DNA of 64,000 nt from Myxococcales bacterium (GTDB lineage Bacteria; Myxococcota_A; UBA796; GCA-2862545), in assembly GCA_019634415.1 (NCBI GenBank), contig JAHQVJ010000221.1, positions 49,989-113,988 on the forward strand. The letters run 5' to 3'. Shown here one piece after another: positions 49,146 through 59,200 of this stretch. Under the pieces are notes generated by a model. That model saw only the letters and a program-made list of their open reading frames with translations. It was not told the DNA's origin and did no database searches. The stretch's first letter is position 1. The number at the start of each line of letters is the position of its first letter. Both the position numbers and the translations under genes were made by a program.

Positions 49146-50378
49146 TTAACGCCCCTGTCGCAGCCTGACCTGAACCTCGCCGCCCAGCATTCGTCCCCGC
49201 AACAGGAGACGACCATCGTCGGTGCGTCCCCACACCCAGGTGCCCTCGCCCAGGGCCATGAGCCACTCCCCCATCCCGAAGCCCTTCGCCGGCATCGCGA
49301 AGCGGTCGCGGCGGCCGTGCATCGTCAGGCTGTGGGTCTCGATCCCCACGAACCGTAGCTCCTGCTCCCCCGCCACGCACCAGCGCCCCGAGCAGGTCCC
49401 GCTCGTTCCCATCCGGTCGGCCATTCCCACGGCCGCCAAGGGACCCACGAAGGCGTCGGCGAGCACGACCTGGAGCCGACCATCGGCGCTGAACTCGAAG
49501 CGCACACCCCGCGCTCCCATCACCTGCCCGAAGCCCTCGGCGCTGGCCACCTCCCAGGTGCCCACGGGCCCACCGGTGTCGGTCACCAGCGAGCACCCTC
49601 CGTCGACCGCCGCCGCCAGGGTCTTCAGCGCATGGTCCGCCCGCGCCCACGGCTGGTCCACCGCTCCCGCGCCCTGCACCACCACCCGACCGCCCCTGGA
49701 GTGGCCGGGAACGAGGAGCGGCTGCCAGCTCCACGCATCCAAGGCACACGGCACGTCCCGAGGTGCGACGGGCTCCACCTGCACCGGGAGGGCACCTCGC
49801 CCCCCTCGCGGCGACAGCACCCAAGCTCCCAGCCGCAGCCACTCCGCCGCCGACAGCACCCCGCCCTTCAGCAGGCGCACGGCCTGCGCCAGCGGATCCG
49901 CCTTGGCCGCGTGCCACGCCTGCATCACGGCTCCACCAGCCCGAGGATGCCCACCCGGGTGCCCCGTCGCGATCGCCACCGCGAGATCGGCGTGCGCGAT
50001 CCCGAGCTCCGGCGCCACGCGGTGCGCAGCAAAGGCAGCCGCGCCCGTCCACCTCCAGTCGTCACCCGCTTGCGCTTCGCAGCGTCGCGACAGCTCCAGC
50101 AGGGCCACTCCCTCCAGCACACTCGCCGCCGCGCGGCGCCATCGATCCACCGGGATCGCAGGCGACTCGTCGGGGTGATGCAGGGCGGGTCCTGCCAGGT
50201 GCTCCGACAGCACGACTCGTCGGCCGTCCGCATGCCACGCAAAGAAGCCGGGAACGTTGCCCAGCTCTACGTGAACGGGCCCCCCCGCGGGAGGCAGCTG
50301 CTCGAGACCCCGCTCCACCGTGGCGCGGACCGGCTCGAGGACGGACCGTGTGGAGTCGTCGACGGCAATGCGTCCCAT
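49146..50378 (-). CDS. Uncharacterised protein
   Basis: A 410-residue cytoplasmic protein I cannot assign. The N-terminal half is helical (LEPVRATVERGLEQL, WRRAAASVLEGVALLELSRRCEAQ, AHADLAVAIATGHPGGHPRAGGAVMQAW); the C-terminal half is beta-rich (GARGVRFEFSADGRLQVVLADAFVG, QELRFVGIETHSLTMHGR, EGTWVWGRTDDGRLLLRGRMLGGEVQVRL). Several HxG and charged loops are present but no catalytic motif stands out. ATG 50378 follows GGAG; 22 bases upstream of the sulfatase-like gene, so likely in operon with it. Confidence 0.7.
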   Translation of the reverse strand: MGRIAVDDSTRSVLEPVRATVERGLEQLPPAGGPVHVELGNVPGFFAWHADGRRVVLSEHLAGPALHHPDESPAIPVDRWRRAAASVLEGVALLELSRRCEAQAGDDWRWTGAAAFAAHRVAPELGIAHADLAVAIATGHPGGHPRAGGAVMQAWHAAKADPLAQAVRLLKGGVLSAAEWLRLGAWVLSPRGGRGALPVQVEPVAPRDVPCALDAWSWQPLLVPGHSRGGRVVVQGAGAVDQPWARADHALKTLAAAVDGGCSLVTDTGGPVGTWEVASAEGFGQVMGARGVRFEFSADGRLQVVLADAFVGPLAAVGMADRMGTSGTCSGRWCVAGEQELRFVGIETHSLTMHGRRDRFAMPAKGFGMGEWLMALGEGTWVWGRTDDGRLLLRGRMLGGEVQVRLRQGR

Positions 50379-50687
50379 CGCTCCGCACGTATCCGAACGC
50401 GCGCCCACGGGCGCACGATCGTCAGCCGCCGATGGCGACCGCCAAGACGGTACCAGCCCAAATGACCATGACGCCGACCAACCGAGGTGCCATGCTGACC
50501 ATCAATGAGGACACGGGCGCTCCCTGTGCTCGGGGTCGACGATCCACCGACCCTCTAGTTCCAGTAGACACATCGGACGGAAGGCCGTTCGTCTGAAACG
50601 GTCAGCAATTGCCGTAACCAGCGTGAGACCCCTCATCGCAGGATCGGGACTCGGGCTCGCTCGACCGGTTAGGACTCCCCCCGATCC
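50379..50687. other. 309-base divergent gap before pheS
   Basis: This region separates minus-strand genes from pheS-pheT and must hold both promoters. Apart from the possible small peptide at 50422-50514 I find no RNA gene, repeat or clear promoter by eye; no T-box or leader-peptide attenuator rich in Phe codons is evident before pheS. Confidence 0.4.
50422..50514 (-). CDS. Possible 30-residue membrane peptide
   Basis: Too short for the track. GTG 50514 follows GGGAG by five bases and opens a 30-codon frame, MSSLMVSMAPRLVGVMVIW followed by AGTVLAVAIGG and TGA. The product is one hydrophobic helix with two charges (one Arg near the middle). It lies 43 bases before the 49146-50378 gene on the same strand. 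The ribosome binding site and hydrophobicity are the only support, so this is tentative. Confidence 0.3.
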   Translation of the reverse strand: MSSLMVSMAPRLVGVMVIWAGTVLAVAIGG

Positions 50688-51755
50688 ATGAGGCCGATGC
50701 CGATGCCAGACGTCGAGTCCCTCCTAAGGGACTTCCGAGCTGATCTCTCCGCTGTCACCGATCCTGCCCACCTCGACGAGGTGAAGCGCCGACACACGGG
50801 CAAGAAGAGTCCGCTGAAGGCAGCGTTCAAGGAGCTCCGATCCGTCCCCGATGCCGATCGCCCTGCGGTGGCGGCCGCCATTAACGCGGCCAAGGCCACC
50901 ATGGAGGCGGAGGTGGAGCAAGCCGCACAGCGCGTGCAGCAACAGGCCCTCGCCCGCCAGCTGCAGGCCGAGTGGCAGGATCTCACCCTGCCCGGGCTCG
51001 CGCCGCACCGTGGGGCCCGGCACCCGATCACCCAGGTGGAGCGAAGGGCGATGCAGATGCTCCGCCAGCTGGGCTTCGAGGTGGTGGACGGACCCGAGGT
51101 GGAGCACCCCTGGTACAACTTCGACGCGCTGAACATCCCAGAGCACCACCCTGCTCGGGACATGCAGGACACCTTCTGGGTGACTGGCGGGTGGTTGCTG
51201 CGATCGCACACCACCACCGTGCAGGCACGAGTGCTCGAGGAGCGGCCCGAGCTGCCCATCAAGATCGCGAGCATCGGGCGCGTGTACCGAAACGAGGCCG
51301 TGGACGCCACCCACACCGCGATGTTCCATCAATTCGAGGGACTGTGGGTCGAGCCCGGCCTGACCTTCGCCCACCTCAAGGGTGTGCTGGCCTTCGTGGC
51401 ACGCACCCTGTACGGAAGCAGTCGCCGAATTCGGTTCAAGCCCAAGTTCTACCCCTACACCGAGCCCAGCATCGGCATGGACCTGGCGTGCGTGGCCTGT
51501 GACGGCAGCGGCCAGTCCGATGGGGGCGGCTGCGGCGCCTGCCACGGCGCGGGCTGGCTCACCGTCTTGGGTGCGGGAATGGTCCACCCCAAGGTGTTCG
51601 AGACCTTCGGCTTCGACCACACCGAGGTGACGGGCATCGCCTTCGGGCTGGGCACCACCCGCCTGGGCGCCCAGTGGGCCGGAGTCAGCAAGTCCGCCAC
51701 CCTCTACGAACAGGACTTGCGGGTCCACGAGACCATGCAGCGAGGCACGCCGTGA
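50688..51755 (+). CDS. pheS: Phenylalanyl-tRNA synthetase alpha chain
   Basis: A 355-residue class II synthetase alpha chain. It has the N-terminal coiled-coil region, motif 2 (ASIGRVYRNEAVDATHTAMFHQFEGLWVE, about 201-219), motif 3 (EVTGIAFGLGTTRLGAQ near 313-329), and a Cys-rich insert (CVACDGSGQSDGGGCGACHGAGW) before GAGMVHPKVFE that likely binds zinc as in other bacterial PheS. With PheT it forms the alpha2-beta2 enzyme charging tRNA-Phe. Start is uncertain among ATG 50688, 50697 and 50703; no strong ribosome site is seen. TGA overlaps the pheT GTG. Confidence 0.95.
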   Translation: MRPMPMPDVESLLRDFRADLSAVTDPAHLDEVKRRHTGKKSPLKAAFKELRSVPDADRPAVAAAINAAKATMEAEVEQAAQRVQQQALARQLQAEWQDLTLPGLAPHRGARHPITQVERRAMQMLRQLGFEVVDGPEVEHPWYNFDALNIPEHHPARDMQDTFWVTGGWLLRSHTTTVQARVLEERPELPIKIASIGRVYRNEAVDATHTAMFHQFEGLWVEPGLTFAHLKGVLAFVARTLYGSSRRIRFKPKFYPYTEPSIGMDLACVACDGSGQSDGGGCGACHGAGWLTVLGAGMVHPKVFETFGFDHTEVTGIAFGLGTTRLGAQWAGVSKSATLYEQDLRVHETMQRGTP

Positions 51756-53893
51756 GGATCGCCCTGGACGTGTTGCGTCGACACATCGACGCCCCAGAAG
51801 ACCCCGTACAGCTGCGCCGTCTGATGGACGAGCAGGGTCTGGAGGTCAAGCGCGTAGAGCACGACGGAACCGGCACCGTCTTCACCCTCGAGCTGCTCGC
51901 CAACCGAGGGGATCACCACTGCTACGACGGCGTCGCCCGCGAGCTCGACGGACGACTCGGCGTGGGGCTCACCGCTCCGGAGACCGCGAAGTTGCAGCTC
52001 GGAGAGCCGCCCTGGGAGCTTCGCTGCGAGACCGAGCTGTGCCTGCGCTACACCGCCACGCTGATGACGCGCAAGAAGCGGAAGAAGAAGGGCACCGTGG
52101 GCGCCGATGCCCTGCGCGTGCTCGAGGGCGCCCAGATCCACAGCCTCGAGGCCCCCATCGACGCCAGCAACGTCGCGAACCTCGAGCTCGGCCAGCCCAC
52201 CCACGCCTTCGATGCAGACACCATCGTGGGCCCCGTCACCATCCGAGAGTCGGTGGCGGGCGAGCAGGCGCTGCCCTTGTTCGCCGAGTCCCGCGTGGAG
52301 CTGCCCGAGGGCACGCTGGTGATCGCGGACGACGAGAAGATCTTGGCCATCGCGGGCGTCATCGGATGCGAGGAGTCCAAGACCACCGAGGCGACCACCC
52401 GGCTGTTGCTGGAGTCGGCCTGCTTCGACCCGGTGGCGGTGCGCAAGGCGAGCAGGGCGCTGTCGATCCACACCGACTCCTCGGCACGGTTCGAGCGCGG
52501 ATCGGATCCCGACCGGGTGCTCACGGGAGCAGGTCGGGTGGCACACTTGCTCGAGACCCATGCGGGATGGCGACGAGAAGGCCTCACGGGCTCCGTGGGC
52601 AGCTTCACCGACCCCGCGCGGGTCATCGAGATCGACGTCGCCGAGGTGAACGCCTTCCTCGCCACGGATCTCACCGAAGCCCAGATGATCGAGCGCCTGG
52701 GTCGCTACGGCTTCGCGACCGTGTCGGGTGCGACGACGAGCGTTCGGGTTCCGACCTGGCGCCTGTGGGACGTGCACTACCCCGCGGATCTGTACGAGGA
52801 GCTCGCCAAGTCCGTGGGCTACGACACCACGCCCATCGAGCTTCCCCAGGCCGATCTGGGCGCCCAGCCCTCCGCCGAGGAGGAGCGACGGGATCGCGTC
52901 GAAGAAGTGTTGCTGGGCTACGGCTTCCACGAGGTCTTCACCGACGGCTTCTATGGCAGGCGCGCACGGGAGCTGCTCGGCCTGGTGGAAGGACACCCGC
53001 TGTTCGAGCACATCGAGACCACCAACGCGATGGATCGGGCCTACTCGCTGCTGAAGAACAACTGCCTGCACCAGGCCATGGAGGCGGTGGCGATCAACGA
53101 GCGGCGGCGCACCCTGCACGGCAAGATGTTCGAGTGGACGCGCACGTTCCACCCGGCGCCAGGTGCGGACTCGGACCGAGCGGACCGCACCCGCTCACCA
53201 TGTTCCGAGCGGCAGCTGCTGTGGCTCGCCACGTTCTCGGCCGAGCCCCCCACGCAGTGGTCCCCCACGGCACGGGTCCAGACGGGGGCATGGTTCCTCA
53301 AGGGCGTGGTCGAGGAGCTGGCGGTGGAGCTCGGACTGCCGCTGGAGCTGTCGGAGTGCCCCGAAGAACATCCACTGGCCATCGCGCTGCACCCGGGCCG
53401 CCGCGCCCTCGTGACCCTGCAGGGCCAACCCGTGGGCGTGCTGGGAGAGGTGCATCCGGCCGTGGTTCGCAGGTACAAGATCAAGGTCGTACGCCCCTGC
53501 TACCTGGAGATCGATCGCGAGGTCCTGGTGTCGGAGGGGCGGAGACCTACCTACCAGGAGCCTCCCACGAGCCAGCCCATCGCTCGCAGCGTGGCCTTCG
53601 CCATCCCCGACGGCATCACCGTCGCCACGGTGGTGGACTGCATGTCCAGCGCAGGACCCGATTGGCTGCAGAGGGTGTGGGTGGTGGACGTCTTCGTCAT
53701 GGAGGAAGGCGGAGATCCATCGACCGACCGCGCCTCTCCCACGTCCAGTGATCTCGTGCGAAGCGTCACCTTCGAGCTCACCTATGCCAACCCGGAGAAC
53801 CGGCGATCCGCCGACGAGGTTAATCTGGTGACGGAGACCGTCGTCCGGGCGGTTCACGACCAGCTCGGTGGGCAGGGCGTTCAGCAAAGGTAG
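51752..53893 (+). CDS. pheT: Phenylalanyl-tRNA synthetase beta chain, lacking the EMAP domain
   Basis: A 713-residue beta chain; the GTG start at 51752 lies in the pheS stop (GTGA), typical of this gene pair. It begins RIALDVLRRHIDAPEDPVQLRRLMDEQGLEVKRVE and passes directly to ELLANRGDHHCYDGVARELDGRL, so the roughly 110-residue tRNA-binding (EMAP) domain normally inserted here is absent, explaining the short length. B3/B4 (editing), B5, the core (PADLYEELAKSVGYDTTPIELPQ, FYGRRARELLGL) and a C-terminal FDX-ACB-type domain (SVAFAIPDGITVATVVD...ELTYANPENRRSADEV) remain. A basic RKKRKKKG insert is in the B3/B4 region. Confidence 0.93.
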   Translation: MRIALDVLRRHIDAPEDPVQLRRLMDEQGLEVKRVEHDGTGTVFTLELLANRGDHHCYDGVARELDGRLGVGLTAPETAKLQLGEPPWELRCETELCLRYTATLMTRKKRKKKGTVGADALRVLEGAQIHSLEAPIDASNVANLELGQPTHAFDADTIVGPVTIRESVAGEQALPLFAESRVELPEGTLVIADDEKILAIAGVIGCEESKTTEATTRLLLESACFDPVAVRKASRALSIHTDSSARFERGSDPDRVLTGAGRVAHLLETHAGWRREGLTGSVGSFTDPARVIEIDVAEVNAFLATDLTEAQMIERLGRYGFATVSGATTSVRVPTWRLWDVHYPADLYEELAKSVGYDTTPIELPQADLGAQPSAEEERRDRVEEVLLGYGFHEVFTDGFYGRRARELLGLVEGHPLFEHIETTNAMDRAYSLLKNNCLHQAMEAVAINERRRTLHGKMFEWTRTFHPAPGADSDRADRTRSPCSERQLLWLATFSAEPPTQWSPTARVQTGAWFLKGVVEELAVELGLPLELSECPEEHPLAIALHPGRRALVTLQGQPVGVLGEVHPAVVRRYKIKVVRPCYLEIDREVLVSEGRRPTYQEPPTSQPIARSVAFAIPDGITVATVVDCMSSAGPDWLQRVWVVDVFVMEEGGDPSTDRASPTSSDLVRSVTFELTYANPENRRSADEVNLVTETVVRAVHDQLGGQGVQQR

Positions 53894-53901
53894 GTCGACT
53901 C

Positions 53902-55284
53902 GTGACGTCCCGCAAGCGAGGCAAGCACGCTGATCAGTCCGTCGAAGACTGGCTCTCCGAGCGACTCGACTTCGAGCTCGACGATCCTCCCACCGAGGTG
54001 ATGGAGCCCGACAAGCGCGCCAAGCTCGCGGCAGAGGCCGCAGAGGAGGCCCCCACCGCGCCTCCCACCTCTGCTCCCCGGCGCCCGTCGAAGGTGGTGG
54101 CCAAGTCGCTTGCGGCTGCGCCCTCCCAACCCTCCCGTGCCCAGTCCAGCGGCAACGCACACGCCAAGCCAGAGGGCCCGGGCGAAGCGGGCCAAGACGC
54201 TGGCCTGCTCTGGCCCAACTGGCAGGCCGAGCCCCTCCCCGAGTTCCAGGATCCGCCCACTGGCCCCGACGGCGAGGCACCGGAGCTGACGGCGGAGCTC
54301 CTGAAGGGGGGCGACACCCGCCCCCTGCCGACGGGCATGCCCCTGCCCATCGACGCGGGTCCGGGCTTGCCTTCCTGGAGTCAGGGCGAGAGCACGAACA
54401 GTCTGCTGCAGAGCTTGATGGACACCACCGCCGAGGGGCTCGAGGCACCCGGTGGACCCGTCCAGCGCGGCCCCACGACGCGCCCGCTCCCCTCCAACCC
54501 CGACGACGATCGAACCACGGGCGAGGTCCGCCCCAACCAGCCGACGGTCCCCCTGCCCACGGGAGCTCGGCCTCCCCACCTGGAGACCGGCAGCCCACTG
54601 TCGGACGACGCTCGCTTCGATCCTCCCAGCCCGTCTCGCCCCGCCACGGGTCTGCCTCCCAAGGTGGCAGCCCTCAGCGCCGCGAGAGCCAACCCACGGC
54701 CACTGTCGGAGGCCCGTCCCACCGAGGTGCTCGAGGAGCCGCCACCCGCTCGCAGGCCCCCCAGCTGGTCCGATGCCGAAGATGTGCACGACGCGCCCAC
54801 CATCTTCACCAACGACGGCGACGGCTACATCGAGCGCGCGCTGCAGGAGCTCGGGCCCAGACCCGGAGAGGACATCCACGACGCGCCCACGATGGCCATC
54901 TCGGGAGGCGACAACCCCGCAGCAGCACTCCTGGACGACCCGAAGGCGCTTCACCCGGACCTCCGAGGCCCCCTCGAGCCAGGCTCGGCCGATGCCGATC
55001 GGCCCACCTCGGTGCTCGAAGAAGCCCCACCGCCGCCCCGAGGAGACTTCTCCCGTCCCGCGGCGCCAGACAGCTTCCTGTTCGCCGGCGACGACCCTGC
55101 CAACAGCCCTCGGACGATGGCCCACGAGCCCGAGCCCACCGCCACCCCCCCTTCGGCCATGAGCGCCCCCGCGGGCATCTCCCGGGCATGGCTGGCGTGG
55201 ACGGGAGCCACGGTCGGCCTGCTCCTGTTCCTGTTCATGCTGCTGGTGGTGGCCGCGATCCTGTGGATCGCGGCCCCCGCATGA
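53902..55284 (+). CDS. Tail-anchored, Thr/Pro-rich protein of unknown function
   Basis: A 460-residue, mostly disordered protein with one C-terminal transmembrane helix (LAWTGATVGLLLFLFMLLVVAAILWIA), so the N-terminus is cytoplasmic. Short motifs recur: DTRPLPTGMPLP, TTRPLPSNP and PTVPLPTGARP; EDVHDAPTIFTNDGD and EDIHDAPTMAISGGD; RPTEVLEEPP and RPTSVLEEAP. These Thr motifs look like kinase or FHA-binding sites. No known domain. GTG 53902 is 8 bases after pheT and 10 bases before the phosphoesterase gene; likely one transcription unit. The nearest kinase is the one at 40.1-43.6 kb; a link is only a guess. Confidence 0.68.
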   Translation: MTSRKRGKHADQSVEDWLSERLDFELDDPPTEVMEPDKRAKLAAEAAEEAPTAPPTSAPRRPSKVVAKSLAAAPSQPSRAQSSGNAHAKPEGPGEAGQDAGLLWPNWQAEPLPEFQDPPTGPDGEAPELTAELLKGGDTRPLPTGMPLPIDAGPGLPSWSQGESTNSLLQSLMDTTAEGLEAPGGPVQRGPTTRPLPSNPDDDRTTGEVRPNQPTVPLPTGARPPHLETGSPLSDDARFDPPSPSRPATGLPPKVAALSAARANPRPLSEARPTEVLEEPPPARRPPSWSDAEDVHDAPTIFTNDGDGYIERALQELGPRPGEDIHDAPTMAISGGDNPAAALLDDPKALHPDLRGPLEPGSADADRPTSVLEEAPPPPRGDFSRPAAPDSFLFAGDDPANSPRTMAHEPEPTATPPSAMSAPAGISRAWLAWTGATVGLLLFLFMLLVVAAILWIAAPA

Positions 55285-55294
55285 CCTGATCGGG

Positions 55295-56209
55295 GTGCCC
55301 GCTGGTTGGCTGCTGTGGCTGGGGTGCAGCGCCAGCCCCCTCACCTTTGCGGAAGCACCCACCACCGCCACTGCCAGCGACGGCGTGGTGCGGCTGATCG
55401 TGGTTGGCGACACCGGAAAAGGCAACGCCGGGCAGGCGCAGGTGGCCCACGCCATCGTCGAGACCTGTGCCGTGCGTGGCTGCGATCTGATCCTGATGCT
55501 GGGGGACAACCTCTACCCGCGCGGCATGGAGTACCCCGACGATCCCTTGGCTGACGACCGCATCGCCGCGCCCTACACCGCCGCTGGGGTGCCGGTGTAC
55601 TTGGTCCTTGGCAACCACGACTACGCCCATGGTCGCGACCAGGAGCGAGCCGGATGGCAGCTCGCCTGGGCAGCGCGTACGGCGGGCGTCGAGCTGCCCG
55701 GCCATGCGTGGCACGCTCGCGTGGGGCCGGTACAGCTCGTCGGGCTCGACACCAACGCGGCCCTGCAGTTCGGGGCCGAGCCCCAGCGCAGCTGGCTGCA
55801 GGGTGTTCTCGACAGCAGCGACGCACCCGTGCGCGTGGTGGCTGGCCATCATCCGTGGCGGTCCAACGGGCCCCACGGCAACGCCGGTAGCTACGAGGGT
55901 TGGTCGATCCTGCCCTACGCCTCGGGACGCGGCGTAGCCAGGCTGCTGCAGCCGCTGTGCAATCAGGTACAGCTGTACCTGTCGGGCCACGACCACACCC
56001 GACAGCTGCTCGACCACTGCGGCGTACAGCTCGTGGTGTCCGGAGCCGGGGCGTCGGTGACCCGCTTGGTGGATCGTGGCAACGAACCGCGCTTCGCCTC
56101 TGCCACACTCGGATTCGCCTGGTTGGCCCTGTCTGCCGACCGAGGGGAGGTCACGTTCGTCTCCGCCGACGGTGTCGATGAGGGCACGTTTGTGCTGTTC
56201 GGGGGTTGA
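55295..56209 (+). CDS. Metallophosphoesterase lipoprotein (purple acid phosphatase-like)
   Basis: A 304-residue lipoprotein (MPAGWLLWLGC lipobox). Calcineurin-fold motifs are complete: VVGDTGKGN (GDxG), LILMLGDNLYPRG (GDN), VLGNHDYAHG (GNHD), VVAGHHPW (H), and LSGHDHTRQLL (GHDH). Close to tartrate-resistant/purple acid phosphatases and related acid phosphatases that use an Fe/Mn pair. It would act at the outer membrane on phosphoesters. GTG start; the lipobox confirms it. The neighbours are the tail-anchored protein upstream and the giant lipoprotein downstream (48-base gap). Confidence 0.88.
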   Translation: MPAGWLLWLGCSASPLTFAEAPTTATASDGVVRLIVVGDTGKGNAGQAQVAHAIVETCAVRGCDLILMLGDNLYPRGMEYPDDPLADDRIAAPYTAAGVPVYLVLGNHDYAHGRDQERAGWQLAWAARTAGVELPGHAWHARVGPVQLVGLDTNAALQFGAEPQRSWLQGVLDSSDAPVRVVAGHHPWRSNGPHGNAGSYEGWSILPYASGRGVARLLQPLCNQVQLYLSGHDHTRQLLDHCGVQLVVSGAGASVTRLVDRGNEPRFASATLGFAWLALSADRGEVTFVSADGVDEGTFVLFGG

Positions 56210-56257
56210 CTTGCGGGCCCGCTACAAAAGGGGCACCCTGCCGAGGGAGGAGGACGC

Positions 56258-59200
56258 ATGGGATGGCGAGCGAGCTGGGTGATCGTCGCGTTCCTGGGCC
56301 TGATGGGCTGCAGCGACACAGACGGAGACGGTACCCGCGACGGCCGTGACTGCGAGCCAGACAACCCTGCAGCCCACCGTGGCGGGGTGGAGGTCTGTGA
56401 CGGCCTCGACAACGACTGCGACGGACAGGTCGACGAGGACGTCGCCATCACCGCCTTCTGGGACCGCGACCGCGACGGCTACGGAGACGACGACTTCGTC
56501 CGGCGCGTGTGCGAGCTGCCTGCCGACGGATCCCTGCAGGGTGGCGACTGCAACGACGAGGACAACCAGTCGAGCCCCGACAAGCCCGAGATCTGCGATC
56601 TGCTCGACAACGACTGCGACGACGAGGTGGACGAAGGCGTCCAGCTCACCTTCTACGAAGATCTCGACGGAGACGGCCGCGGAACCGACGCCAACACCAC
56701 ACAGGGGTGCTGGGTCACACCCGGCTTCGCCCTGGCCGCCGACGACTGCGACGACGCAGAGCCCGAGGCGTGGACCGATCGCGCCGAGATCTGTGACGGC
56801 ATCGACAACGACTGCGACGGCGCCATCGACGAGGACGTCGAGCTCACCCAGATGTGGACCGACGACGACGGAGACGGCTACGGCGATCCCGCCTCCCCCG
56901 TGCTCGCCTGCGGCCCCGGCGACGGCGTGGCCGACAACGCCCTGGACTGCAACGACGCCGACGCCAGCCACAGCCCCGACACCATCGAGGTGGTGGGCAA
57001 CGACGTCGACGAGGACTGCGACGGCTACGTCGACGAGTACGCCGTGGGCCCCAAGCCCAACCCGTTCCAGACCTTCGAGGACGCCCTACGCACTGTTCCG
57101 ACGGGCGTTCCCGTGGTGATTCAGTTCGACGCGGGCACGTACTTCGCCAACATCGACCTCACCACCAAGGCAGCCGAGGGCAAGCAGCTCACCCTCGCGG
57201 GCGAAGGATGCGATCGCACGCAGCTGTTCGGCCAGTCCCCCGACTCCGTGGTGCGCCTCGCAGACGGCGCCATCGAGCGGATCACCCTGTCGGGGGGCTC
57301 CGGCACGCTGCTCGGTGAGGTGCGCGTGGGTGGAGGCGTGCTCGTCGAGGGCGCCGTGACCATGCGCGAGGTCTGCGTGGACGGCAACAGCGCCGCCAAC
57401 AGCGGCGGCGGAATCGCCGTGAACAGCGGCGGTTCGCTCACCCTCGAGGACTCCCGCGTCACCCGCAACGCGTCTGGCGCACTCGGAGCAGGGATCTACG
57501 TGCGCGAGGGCGGCAGTGTGGAGCTGGCCCGCGTCCAGATCCTCGACAACGAGTCGGCGGGTGGCCGCGGTGGCGGAATGGCCTTCGAGAACGGCTCCGG
57601 CACCGTGCGCAACACGGTGATCGCAGGCAACAGCTGCGCCACGCAGCAGGGCTGCGGGGTGGCCGCGCTCGAGTTCCCCGCCGGCACCGCGCAGGCGTCC
57701 GACGTCACCTTCGAGCACGTCACGTGGCACGACAACCGCCTCCTCGGCTCCAGCCTCTTCGGAGGAGCACGCGGATCGGCCCTGTGGGCTCGCAACAGCA
57801 TCGTCACCGTGCGCGCGTCGCTCGTGACCGGCCATGCCGATCCCGTTCGCACCATCGCCTTCGACCTCGACACCGACGTGTGCCCGGCGCAGACCTGCAC
57901 CCTGGCGGTCGCCGAGACCGGCTTCCGCGGCAACGCCGGACCCGACTGGATCGGCAACGACTACCTGATCACCCGCATCGCTGGCGACCCCGCCTACGTG
58001 GCCAGCGACGCCTCGGATGCACCGCTCGACTGGGACCTGCGCCTGCTGTCGACCTCGGACTTCCTGGACGCCTCCACCACCGGCGATCTCGGTGCCTTCG
58101 GCGGCCTCCCCGACGACACCACCACCTTTGCCGACACGCCCTTCGCCCACTGGGCCCACGGCCAGACGCGGGACTCCGACGCCGATGGCCTGACCGACGG
58201 CTTCGAGGACCACTACGGCACCAACCGCTTCGTCGACGACGCCGGCGACGATCCCGACGCGGATGGCCGTACCTCGCTGCAGGAGGCAGACGACGGCACC
58301 GATCCCCTCGTCGACGACACCGACATCGACGGTGTCTCGGACGGCGACGAGGCCACAGCCGGCACCGATCCCGGCGATCCGCGCACCAATCGCCCCATCG
58401 CCGACGCCGGCAAGGACCGCGTGGCCTGGGTGGGCGACCCCGTGGAGATCAGTGGCTCCGCCAGCTTCGACCCCAACGGAGATCCCCTCACCTACAGCTG
58501 GGATCTGCTGTCGGTTCCCGGCGTCTCCACCGCCACCCTGTCGGGCGCCACCACCGCCACCGCGTCGCTGACACCCGACGAGCCTGGCACCTACGAGCTG
58601 CAGCTCACCGCCAGCGACGGCGCGGCCACCCACACCGATCTCGTGCAGGTGCGCGCCTTCGAGGGCGTGATCGTGCCGGACGACTTCACCGATCTGCAGG
58701 CAGCGGTGGTCGCCGCTGGCGGCGATGCGGTGGGCGTGCGCGCGGGCGAGTGGCTCGGCCCCATCGTGGGCAACGGCGACGACATCGTGCTGGTCGGCCT
58801 CGACGATGCCGACAGCGTGGTGATCCAGGGCGACTCCCAGACGTCCGTGATCACGTCCACCCTCGGCGAGCGGGTCACGCTCGCCAACCTCACGCTGACT
58901 GGTGGGCACTCCCAGCACGGCGGCGGCGTGTGGATGGATCGCGGCGCGGGCCTGGAGCTGTTCGGGGTGCACGTCACCGGCAACAGCGCCGATCTGGACG
59001 GAGGAGGCGTGCGCCTGGTCCGCACGCCCGCCATCGTCCACGACACCACCTTCTCGAACAACGTGGCAGGCCGCGATGGCGGTGGCCTGTCCATGGACGG
59101 CAGCGTCGACGACCAGCTGCTGCAGCTCGAGCGCACCGTGTTCGCGCGAAACGAGGCCGCCACGAACGGGGGCGGCATGCACCTCGACGGCGGCAACCTG

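Noticed and set aside
56213-56236. TTGACT and TACAAA as -35/-10 promoter for the giant lipoprotein
   Set aside because: Spacing is about 11 bases, too short for a sigma-70-type promoter.
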